Assembly (NCBI GenBank): GCA_050291465.1
Contig: JBNKJV010000014.1
Location: 1 to 64,000 of the forward strand
From: CBFDBF01 sp050291465
GTDB taxonomy: Bacteria > Pseudomonadota > Gammaproteobacteria > Chromatiales > Chromatiaceae
Length of the DNA stretch: 64,000 nt
Direction: 5' to 3'
Under the pieces are notes generated by a model, which had not been told where the DNA came from, searched no databases, and worked only from the letters and a program-made list of their open reading frames with translations. Made by a program: the position numbers and the translations under genes. Shown here in pieces: positions 8,095 through 14,540 of the stretch (the first letter of the stretch is position 1; each line of letters begins with the position of its first letter).

Positions 8095-8409
8095 ATGAGT
8101 AAATCCATGCTTGCTAACATAGCTTTACTTGCTGCAGTAGCAATGTGGCCTCTAGGTTTCTATGGGTTTGTGGGTGCGCTCGGGGATCCAATGCCCGGGA
8201 TAGACACAGAGCAATTAGTTGTCACGAGAATACTGTATTCCGGTATCCCAATCACACTTTCTATAACATCACTTATATTGGCGGTTTGGTTGTCCGGTTA
8301 TTGTTATGGCGTCGCAAAGGCGCGCGCATTGGTCACGTTAGTGTTGTGTTCTGGGCTTGTGTTGCTAGTCTTTTGGTCCTCTATTATAGACCCGCTAATT
8401 AATCTCTAA
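8095..8409 (+). CDS. Small membrane protein, unknown
   Basis: A 104-residue protein with three membrane spans (about 6-26, 45-68, 75-97). A GGAG sequence at 8085-8088 decides for ATG 8095 over the upstream TTG. No family is recognised. Confidence 0.65.
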   Translation: MSKSMLANIALLAAVAMWPLGFYGFVGALGDPMPGIDTEQLVVTRILYSGIPITLSITSLILAVWLSGYCYGVAKARALVTLVLCSGLVLLVFWSSIIDPLINL

Positions 8410-8495
8410 TATATCGCATCAGAAACGATGCAGATTGCGCTACGCTTTGTTTGAATGCTTTTACTCGGCGACGAGAGAAGACAGGAGAAGATTCG

Positions 8496-8879
8496 GTGAA
8501 TAAAGTAATGGTCGAGTGGTTCCATCTGGATGTTAATGGCGAAACGTGCGATAGGTGTTCTGGGACTGGTGAGGAACTCAGAGCGATTGTGGAGAAACTG
8601 AATGAGGAGTGTAACGGGCGGGGAGTGTCGGTGGAGCTAAGAGAAACTCTCCTGGGTCCTCTGGAAATAGAAAAAAGTAATCTCATTGAGGTTGACGGTA
8701 GGCCTATTGAAAATGTTCTCAAAGGTGCTTCTACATCATTAAGCAACTGTGAGACGTGTGGTGAACTAGTGGGAGAACATACCTCGTGTCGTACGGTAGT
8801 TCAGTTTGGCGTGGTGTATGAAACGGTACCGCAAAGGTTGGTTCGCGATGCGGTATGCAGGTCCGCGGAATGCTGTTGA
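8496..8879 (+). CDS. DUF2703-like cysteine-rich protein
   Basis: A 127-residue protein starting at GTG 8496, with AGGAG at 8482-8486. It carries ETCDRCSGTGEEL near the start, GVSVELRETLLGPLEIEKS and IEVDGRPIENVL in the middle, NCETCGELVGEH, and VPQRLVRDAVC at the end. This layout fits DUF2703, a thioredoxin-like-fold family of unknown function with CxxC pairs. The C-terminal CRSAECC adds three cysteines. It is likely cytoplasmic, and redox or metal binding is an inference. Confidence 0.7.
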   Translation: MNKVMVEWFHLDVNGETCDRCSGTGEELRAIVEKLNEECNGRGVSVELRETLLGPLEIEKSNLIEVDGRPIENVLKGASTSLSNCETCGELVGEHTSCRTVVQFGVVYETVPQRLVRDAVCRSAECC

Positions 8880-8882
8880 GCA

Positions 8883-8946
8883 ATATTCGCCTATTATTCA
8901 GGCGTTAACCGAAGAATAGGCTAAAGAAACGAGATTCGGCGAATAT
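8883..8946. repeat. Nested inverted repeat
   Basis: Outer arms ATATTCGCC (8883-8891) and GGCGAATAT (8938-8946) are perfect complements. An inner pair CCTATTATTC (8890-8899) and GAAGAATAGG (8911-8920) match at nine of ten bases around a loop containing GCGTTAACC. The structure starts four bases after a stop codon. It could be a cassette site, a folded RNA or an inactive terminator. Confidence 0.5.
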
Positions 8947-8984
8947 CTGTTGTATTTTCTTGTGCATGGTCTATTGGGGGATGT

Positions 8985-9134
8985 GTGAGCAGTCCTAAAT
9001 CAGATCACCACGACATGGTTTTGGTATTGAAAAATACGTTTGATGCCGGCGGCGCTATAGCGGCCTGTAAGCAGGCTGAAGGGAAATGGCCGGTTAATAG
9101 GTCAAATGTAGAGACCAGCAAGTCAACGCATTAA
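8985..9134 (+). CDS. Very small protein, uncertain
   Basis: A 49-residue frame from GTG 8985 to TAA 9134, preceded by GGGGGA at 8976-8981. It reads MSSPKSDHHDMVLVLKN then FDAGGAIAACKQAEG. No family is recognised. Supported only by the ribosome site and by filling an otherwise empty 280-base gap. Confidence 0.3.
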   Translation: MSSPKSDHHDMVLVLKNTFDAGGAIAACKQAEGKWPVNRSNVETSKSTH

Positions 9135-9159
9135 TGATGGCCTCGGTGTAGTAAAGAAA

Positions 9160-9645
9160 ATGGTAAGAAAAGCAAAAATACAGGACGCGGAAGTTTTAAC
9201 AGAAATCGGCTTTAACTCAAAGGGATATTGGAGTTATCCAAAAGAGTATTATGAAATATGGTCCCCTGAACTGACTATAACTCCTGATTATATTAAAAGT
9301 AACGATGTATTTGTTTTCGAAAACGACGGAAAAATTATCGGTTATTATTCAATTGTCGAACTCAAAGACGATCTCGAAGTATCTGGTATCACTATATGCA
9401 AGGGTTTCTGGCTTGAGCATATGTTCATAGAGCCTCAAAGCATCGGTAAAGGAATCGGAGGAGAGATGTTCGGGCATTTGCGGGAGAGGTGCCTCTCCCG
9501 CAGTATCCATGAGCTGAATATTCTTGCTGATCCTAATTCCGTAGGTTTCTATGAGAAAATGGGGTGTGAATATAAGAGTGAATACCCTTCAAGTATCAGG
9601 AATCGCACAACGCCTTATCTTCAACTGAAAGTTGTGAGGCCCTAA
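9160..9645 (+). CDS. GNAT-family N-acetyltransferase
   Basis: A 161-residue acetyl-CoA-dependent acetyltransferase. The core is visible as VFENDGKIIGYYSIVEL (strands 2-4), LEHMFIEPQSIGKGIGGEMF (the acetyl-CoA pyrophosphate loop, QxxGxG form) and ILADPNSVGFYEKMGCEY (C-terminal GNAT motif). The substrate is unknown. Its stop codon lies within the R'' box of an attC-like site, as in antibiotic-resistance acetyltransferase cassettes, but no resistance specificity can be inferred. Confidence 0.88.
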   Translation: MVRKAKIQDAEVLTEIGFNSKGYWSYPKEYYEIWSPELTITPDYIKSNDVFVFENDGKIIGYYSIVELKDDLEVSGITICKGFWLEHMFIEPQSIGKGIGGEMFGHLRERCLSRSIHELNILADPNSVGFYEKMGCEYKSEYPSSIRNRTTPYLQLKVVRP

Positions 9646-9750
9646 CAACCGTAAGGGGGGCGCAGAACACCATCGGGTTTCTCTTGTGGGACGTTTATGT
9701 GGATCATATTAATCAGGAGGTACAAAGCGCCGCTTAGCTCGGCGTTATAA
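9640..9750 (+). repeat. attC-like recombination site
   Basis: R'' CCCTAAC (9640-9646) overlaps the stop codon of the acetyltransferase gene. The right end AGCGCCGCTTAGCTCGGCG then GTTATAA (9744-9750) resembles the ends of Vibrio-type repeats. The reverse complement of the right end aligns with CCGTAAGGGGGGCGC on the left. The next ATG is at 9754. Confidence 0.6.
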
Positions 9751-9753
9751 CTC

Positions 9754-10206
9754 ATGGGTATAGAAGATATCACGAACTACAAGGCGGTATCGGAAACATT
9801 GGCATCTTCCGGACAGCCTGAGGAACGACAGTTTAAGGAAATCGCTCAGGCCGGATATGAGGTGGTGATCAATCTGGCGATGCCCAACTCCGATAATGCA
9901 ATACCGGAAGAAGGCCACATCGTTGCGGCGCGAAAGATGATATATGTTCATCTTCCCGTGCCGTTCGAGGCCCCTACTGTCGAGCATCTAAAGTCGTTTT
10001 TTGCGCTTTTGAAGGCGTTTGAGGGGAAGAAGTGCTGGGTGCATTGCGTCGTGAATTACAGAGTATCAGCGTTCCTGTATCAGTATTACCGGTTGGTCCG
10101 TAAGGTAAGGGTGGAAGAAGCGAAGAAGGTAATCATCGAAGAATGGAAGCCGGATAAAAAGTGGCGGGAATTCATGGCCCTGGAGGAACGGGATATATGG
10201 CTATAA
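9754..10206 (+). CDS. Protein tyrosine phosphatase-family protein (DSP-like)
   Basis: A 150-residue cytoplasmic protein. The N-terminal part LASSGQPEERQFKEIAQAGYEVVINLAMP and the loop VHCVVNYRVSAFLYQYYRL match the compact bacterial phosphatase-like family related to dual-specificity phosphatases. The loop reads C-V-V-N-Y-R, with four residues between Cys and Arg where classical phosphatases have five. This form is known to me from this subfamily, so catalysis is likely but unproven. It directly follows an attC-like site and its stop starts another possible one. Confidence 0.78.
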   Translation: MGIEDITNYKAVSETLASSGQPEERQFKEIAQAGYEVVINLAMPNSDNAIPEEGHIVAARKMIYVHLPVPFEAPTVEHLKSFFALLKAFEGKKCWVHCVVNYRVSAFLYQYYRLVRKVRVEEAKKVIIEEWKPDKKWREFMALEERDIWL

Positions 10207-10281
10207 CGAGAAGGGCAATGTTTTTCCGTAAGTATCGCCGGTGGGACGTGGCTAAAAGTGCCCGCAAATGGACCGTTAGGA
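10201..10281 (+). repeat. Possible attC-like site
   Basis: GGCTATAAC contains the phosphatase stop codon, and GTTAGGA at 10275-10281 is R'-like. GAAGGGCA and TGCCC pair inside. No good start codon follows promptly; the next gene begins at 10399. Confidence 0.35.
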
Positions 10282-10398
10282 ATGGAAGGAAGACTTTAAG
10301 GGTCGCAGTTGTTTTTGCATTGCTTAGTGCCGGGGCGATTGGAGAGGGAACTGAAGTGTGATTAATGGTCCGGTGGACTCAATTTTTGGGGTTAATTT

Positions 10399-10740
10399 AT
10401 GGCCATAAAAGAACTCAGTAAAGATCAGTATCTGGCAACAATGGATGCGCCTATGCGGTTCATCGGGGTCGATGACGAATCATATGAGCCATTCCCGATT
10501 AGTGCATATGTGGAGGAGCTGATAGACGCTCTGGCCTTACCCACTTCGATAGAAGACATTGAGCTGCACGCAATATATATGAGTGAAAAGAAAGGATATG
10601 TTCATATCCTGTTCAGCTGGGGTGTGGAAAATCTATTTCTTGTCTTAGTGACAAGCCCAAGTGAAAAGCAAGTCCACGGTTATCATATTCTGGATCTGGA
10701 TAGCGAATACGGATTGAACGAGGGACAGGATGCCGAATAA
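10399..10740 (+). CDS. Acidic soluble protein, unknown
   Basis: A 113-residue acidic protein with no membrane segment or signal. It contains a Phe/Pro segment YEPFPISAYVEELIDALAL and a beta-rich end (VHILFSWGVENLFLVLVTS). This looks like the small immunity- or SUKH-like proteins seen in cassette regions, but no family can be claimed. ATG 10399 follows GGGGTTAATTT. Confidence 0.6.
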   Translation: MAIKELSKDQYLATMDAPMRFIGVDDESYEPFPISAYVEELIDALALPTSIEDIELHAIYMSEKKGYVHILFSWGVENLFLVLVTSPSEKQVHGYHILDLDSEYGLNEGQDAE

Positions 10741-10761
10741 AGGTGATTAGCCAGATAGATA

Positions 10762-10965
10762 ATGCACCTATCGCCGTACAGGGGGCGAAATGTGATCGCT
10801 AATGTGTGCCGCAGTACCGGCGAGGGGTATGGAAAATGTTCACAATATGATGAAATCAGCAGCAATACTAAGACCAATGTTTGGTCCTGGGACGGTGTTG
10901 TTGCCCTGGGGCGCGGTAAAGCCCATAGAGAGACGAGGACTTCATATCCGGCAGTGCGCAATTAA
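10762..10965 (+). CDS. Doubtful small protein
   Basis: A 67-residue frame with no recognisable domain and a weak ribosome site. Composition (SSNTKTNVWSWDGVVALGRG) is compatible with a small secreted domain remnant. It fills the gap between two better genes; an overlapping frame from 10802 is equally unsupported. Confidence 0.25.
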   Translation: MHLSPYRGRNVIANVCRSTGEGYGKCSQYDEISSNTKTNVWSWDGVVALGRGKAHRETRTSYPAVRN

Positions 10966-10983
10966 TTCGGGGGGATTCGTGTA

Positions 10984-11370
10984 ATGCGAGATGTCCGGGC
11001 CATATCTCTGGGGTTACTGGTGTTCAGCGCAACACCGTATGCGGAATGCGTCATCCCGTTGCAGGATGGTGGATGGGCCGCGGAAGGAGATTCAGGGCTC
11101 GTTGAGATGTTCTTTGAGCCGAACAGTGAAGTAAATATCCAGGCATATTATGAATCCGGGGATACCATGGAGGCCGAGAGTCATGCGGGATCATGGGTGT
11201 GTGTCGAGAATAGCGTTACCATAATAATCGGAAAAGCATCTGTAATTGGAAAGATCGAGATTATGGATCAGGGAGAGGAAGGTGAGCAGGATGATATGTG
11301 GGGCATCGCCTTTCCCGAAGAAGCAGGCGGCGTTTTATCCAACAGGGTTTTTTTACCGTTCACATATTAA
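10984..11370 (+). CDS. Exported small protein, unknown
   Basis: A 128-residue protein with a signal peptide (ISLGLLVFSATPYAEC) and an acidic mature part with two cysteines that may pair (CVIPL, WVCVEN). GGGGGA lies before ATG 10984. The next gene starts nine bases after its stop and is also exported, so the two probably form a pair. No family recognised. Confidence 0.65.
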   Translation: MRDVRAISLGLLVFSATPYAECVIPLQDGGWAAEGDSGLVEMFFEPNSEVNIQAYYESGDTMEAESHAGSWVCVENSVTIIIGKASVIGKIEIMDQGEEGEQDDMWGIAFPEEAGGVLSNRVFLPFTY

Positions 11371-11378
11371 TCCGGTAT

Positions 11379-11837
11379 ATGAGAGTTTTCGCCATAAAAT
11401 GGGTGCTTGTGATAGTCGCGTTGGCCGTCACGCAGATCGCCCAGTCGGGAGAAATAGCCGGCGTTCATATCTCCGGCGAGACCTATCTGGGTATATCTGG
11501 AAGATCGGTGCAAATCACGATGGGGTCCGAACAATGTACGCTGAAATCCGAGGGCAGTGCGGAGGCGAATACTTTTAGACTGCTATATACCTGTAATGAT
11601 AAAAGCCAGATATTGTGGGACATGGCGGAGGTGGGAGAGAATAAACTGTCCTACGACGAGCCGCGATTCGAGCTGTTATGGGCGGGGGACAGGGATGGTG
11701 ACGGAAAAATCGATGTATCCATGGAAATGAGCCCGAAATATTCCTGTTCCAGGCGGGTGGATTACCTTTCCACCCTGGCTGTCGAGGGGCAATTGCTCGG
11801 TATTTCCGGGAACCCGGATGTTGTCTGCGGGGCGTAG
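11379..11837 (+). CDS. Exported protein with EF-hand-like loop
   Basis: A 152-residue protein from ATG 11379. The signal peptide is WVLVIVALAVTQIAQSG. The mature protein has four spaced cysteines (QCTLK, YTCND, YSCSR, VVCGA). It also has the sequence DRDGDGKIDVS, which matches a calcium-binding EF-hand/dockerin loop with acidic residues at positions 1, 3, 5 and 9. A periplasmic or extracellular role is likely; the function is unknown. Confidence 0.68.
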   Translation: MRVFAIKWVLVIVALAVTQIAQSGEIAGVHISGETYLGISGRSVQITMGSEQCTLKSEGSAEANTFRLLYTCNDKSQILWDMAEVGENKLSYDEPRFELLWAGDRDGDGKIDVSMEMSPKYSCSRRVDYLSTLAVEGQLLGISGNPDVVCGA

Positions 11838-11887
11838 CAGGTGCAACTGCGGTTAACAGAAATACGACAGTCAGTGATAACGAAAAG

Positions 11888-12388
11888 ATGATAAGAGACG
11901 CCTGTAAGAGCGACGCGGCGGCAATAAGCGGGATATATAATCATTATGTAGAAAATACTATTGTCACGTTCGAAGAGAAAGTCGTGTCGGTAGAGGATAT
12001 GACGGCCAGGATTGCAGAGGTTACGGCGGGTTATCCCTGGCTGGTGTTTGAGCAGGATGGAGAAATATCCGGTTTTGCCTATGCCGCCGCATGGAAAAGC
12101 CGTTGCGCCTACCGGTTTTCCGCGGAGAGTACCGTGTATGTGGCGCCGGACCATACAAACCGGGGAATAGGATTGCAGCTCTATGAGTCATTGATTTCCC
12201 GGCTAAGGGAAATGAACATCCATAGTGTGATAGGAGGTATCACACAGCCGAACCCCGCAAGCGTGAAGCTGCATGAGAGACTGGGGTTTGAAAAGGTCGC
12301 TCATTTCAAGCAGGTGGGATGGAAGTTCGGGGCATGGATCGATGTGGGATATTGGGAGCTTATTCTGTCAAATACACCGGGACGTTGA
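11888..12388 (+). CDS. GNAT acetyltransferase, phosphinothricin-acetyltransferase type
   Basis: A 166-residue acetyltransferase with the Pat/Bar/YwnH arrangement: MIRDACKSDAAAISGIYNHYVENTIVTFE at the N-terminus, AYAAAWKSRCAYRFSAESTVYV, the acetyl-CoA loop HTNRGIGLQLYE, and GGITQPNPASVKLHERLGFE. Such enzymes acetylate the amino group of phosphinothricin, methionine sulfone or related amino acids. The natural substrate here is unknown. It sits at the inner end of the accessory region with no attC-like site beside it. Confidence 0.9.
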   Translation: MIRDACKSDAAAISGIYNHYVENTIVTFEEKVVSVEDMTARIAEVTAGYPWLVFEQDGEISGFAYAAAWKSRCAYRFSAESTVYVAPDHTNRGIGLQLYESLISRLREMNIHSVIGGITQPNPASVKLHERLGFEKVAHFKQVGWKFGAWIDVGYWELILSNTPGR

Positions 12389-12409
12389 ACGCTGGATGGA
12401 TACCCGATT

Positions 12410-12823
12410 ATGAAGGCATGTCGAGAGTGCTCGCATAAGGTATCGGAACAGGCAATGGTCTGCCCGAACTGCGGGGTTCCGTATCCCGCACGGGAGAAAT
12501 GGGATGGATGGGGGTTCGAGTATAAATCCGAGGCGACGTTACTGGGTCTTCCGCTGCTTCATGTCGCCTTCAAGTTTCGTCCCAACTTTGTTCCGGTACC
12601 CGCGAAGGGGGTTATTGCAATCGGCCAGTTCGCCTATGGAGTACTGACCATATCGCAATTCGGTCTGGGGGTCGTGAGTATCGGCCAGTTCGCGATCGCG
12701 GGGTACGCCCTGGCTCAGATCGGTTTTGCTTATTCCCTGATAGCGCAATTTGGGATCTATATAAACGAGGGTTACGGCCAGGTGGTCAAGAGCCTGACGG
12801 AGCTGCTTGCGCTTCTCCCCTGA
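12410..12823 (+). CDS. Zinc-ribbon protein with five decapeptide membrane repeats
   Basis: A 137-residue protein. Residues 4-21 form a zinc ribbon (CRECSH...MVCPNCG). Residues 67-116 are five consecutive ten-residue repeats: GVIAIGQFAY, GVLTISQFGL, GVVSIGQFAI, AGYALAQIGF, AYSLIAQFGI. The repeats are hydrophobic with a conserved Gln-Phe, and could form membrane hairpins or a stacked beta structure. The function is unknown. It is the last plus-strand gene before the convergent metabolic operon. Confidence 0.75.
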   Translation: MKACRECSHKVSEQAMVCPNCGVPYPAREKWDGWGFEYKSEATLLGLPLLHVAFKFRPNFVPVPAKGVIAIGQFAYGVLTISQFGLGVVSIGQFAIAGYALAQIGFAYSLIAQFGIYINEGYGQVVKSLTELLALLP

Positions 12824-12880
12824 AATTGAATTGAAGTATCCGGCCCTGGCTGGAATGACGGTAGGGGTTTCACGGAGATA

Positions 12881-13717
12881 TCAGGGTACTTCCGGTACCG
12901 GCCGGTCCGCTTCGCCCCGGTATTCCACATCTTCACAACGCAGGGGAAAAAAGCCCTCGGCGGGGCTGTCCGCCGCCTCGGCGAAACAGGCATGAACCCC
13001 GGAAGAGACCCAGGTGCTCAGCAGGCGGTAGATCTCCGTCGCCGAATATCCTTCATCCGTGAGGAACGCCACACAGTATCCGGCCAGGTTCATGCCTTCT
13101 TGATAAGTTTCCAGCAGGCAGCGTTCGACTTCATAGGCCAGCGCCAGATGTCGCCCCGTCTCGAATCCCAGCTCCCGTGAAACCCGTTCCATGGCGGCGA
13201 TCCGTTCGTCTCCGGTTGCCAGGGGTCGCGCATAGCCGACGATGTTCGGGATCGGTCGATCCCGATGGCGGGGTGCCGTCTCGACGATCTGTTTCACCGA
13301 TTCCCCTGCCAGGTGCCGTTCCAGGGCGGAGGTGATGAAATCCGCGGCGGCTGACAGGGTGCCGGGCCCGTACATGCGCGAATCGGCGGCCAGTATTCCG
13401 GCACAGACGGCGGCTACCGGCGAGGTGCGCAGGGTACCTGAGAGGCTGCCGATCTGATTGCACCAGATCCGCGCATCCGGCCAGCTCAGGCAGATAAAGA
13501 GGGCCTCCAACCAATCCGCAAGCTTTCTGGAAGGCAGTCGGCCGGTGGTATTCAACACTAGTACCTGGAAATAGGAGGCCCCGCCAACCAGGTCTTCCAT
13601 CATGGAGTACCCGTGGTTGTGGACCGCCTTGCCGATCTCCCAGCCCCCCTTGCGGGTGCGTATAAAGCCGCGCCGGGAATCCCAATAGTCGTATTCAGGT
13701 TTTGCGTGCTTGTTCAT
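12881..13717 (-). CDS. Citrate synthase-like (citryl-CoA lyase-like) protein B
   Basis: A 278-residue diverged citrate-synthase-fold protein. The segments VVGYARPL-like (NIVGYARPLATGDERIAAM), ETGRHLALAYEVE and MNLAGYCVAFLTDEGYS follow the small-domain order of citryl-CoA lyase/citrate synthase. The usual GFGHxxY histidine is replaced (GYAR), and the C-terminus ends EGFFPLRCEDVEYRG. Its start overlaps the end of protein A by 23 bases, so the two are translationally coupled. Citrate synthases are about 430 residues; this is a shortened form. Probably a non-classical C-C lyase/synthase subunit or a partner of protein A. Confidence 0.65.
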   Translation of the reverse strand: MNKHAKPEYDYWDSRRGFIRTRKGGWEIGKAVHNHGYSMMEDLVGGASYFQVLVLNTTGRLPSRKLADWLEALFICLSWPDARIWCNQIGSLSGTLRTSPVAAVCAGILAADSRMYGPGTLSAAADFITSALERHLAGESVKQIVETAPRHRDRPIPNIVGYARPLATGDERIAAMERVSRELGFETGRHLALAYEVERCLLETYQEGMNLAGYCVAFLTDEGYSATEIYRLLSTWVSSGVHACFAEAADSPAEGFFPLRCEDVEYRGEADRPVPEVP

Positions 13718-14525
13718 CGATCAGATAGTGCTCCTCGTCCAGAAACGGCATGCTGGTAACCGGTTTGTTCGCCAACTCCAGGCCGTGGGCCAACAGTCCG
13801 GGTGCCACCAGCAGCTGAAACAGTCCCGCACCCTCCCGGGGTTCGAAACCCAGGTCCGTTAGGGTGGCCGCTACCACACCCGTGTTCAGCCAGCCCACAG
13901 GAGACGAATCCAGCGCGGAGACCAGGTGTTCACCCCACTGCAGCGTGGTCGTATCCTCGCTGCAGCTCATCAAATGCCGGGCGAGCTGCGCGGGCATCGG
14001 GTCTCTGCCGCCGAAGCGGGTACCGAAACCGGGCAGGGGGTGCCGGTCGCCGCTCTCCGGCGGGGTGGACTCCAGTGCCCGCTTAGCCAGGGATACGGGA
14101 TCGTGTTCGCGGTTGGCCAGAAAAAAGCGCATGGCGGAGATCACCTCGCCGCCGCCGAGATGGGCCCCGCCCGCTGCCTGCAATCCGATGGGCAGGATAT
14201 GGGCGGTATGGGTGCGGGCGACACCGGCGTTCATCGCCGCGCGGGTCGCGGGGTAACGGGGCCCGGGATTTATACAGCCGATCATCAGGCCTTCCAGAAG
14301 CCTCGCCTGGGATGTGGTCGGCAGTTCGCCGCGAAACAGCAGGTACAGGACATCAACGAAGCTGCGTTTTTCCAGAAGTGCCACAAGATCATAACCACGG
14401 CAGCGGCACGACTCGGCCAAATAGGGGTTACCGGATGCCGGCACTTCCCGCCAGATCGACGTGGGCGTGCGTCGACTGAACTGTTCACCCCGGCTGCGTA
14501 CCTCGGGTTTGTCTTTCCCGCTCAT
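13695..14525 (-). CDS. Citrate synthase-like (citryl-CoA lyase-like) protein A
   Basis: A 276-residue citrate-synthase-fold protein. It shows SFVDVLYLLFRGELP (the N-terminal substrate-domain signature), GLQAAGGAHLGGGEVISAM (the first catalytic-His region), PLPGFGTRFGGRDPMPAQL (equivalent of GFGHxxYxxxDPR, with His replaced by Thr) and LLAHGLELANKP. Retention of His in GGAHLGGG and loss of the second His suggest altered chemistry. It starts 15 bases after the thiamine-diphosphate enzyme gene. I infer a two-subunit enzyme with protein B. Confidence 0.68.
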   Translation of the reverse strand: MSGKDKPEVRSRGEQFSRRTPTSIWREVPASGNPYLAESCRCRGYDLVALLEKRSFVDVLYLLFRGELPTTSQARLLEGLMIGCINPGPRYPATRAAMNAGVARTHTAHILPIGLQAAGGAHLGGGEVISAMRFFLANREHDPVSLAKRALESTPPESGDRHPLPGFGTRFGGRDPMPAQLARHLMSCSEDTTTLQWGEHLVSALDSSPVGWLNTGVVAATLTDLGFEPREGAGLFQLLVAPGLLAHGLELANKPVTSMPFLDEEHYLIDEQARKT

Positions 14526-14540
14526 GGTTTTTCCCGTTCG

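Noticed and set aside
10197..10361. A 54-codon frame overlapping the phosphatase stop, with a C-terminal hydrophobic stretch
   Set aside because: It overlaps a possible attC-like site and has no homologue I recognise; too weak to call.
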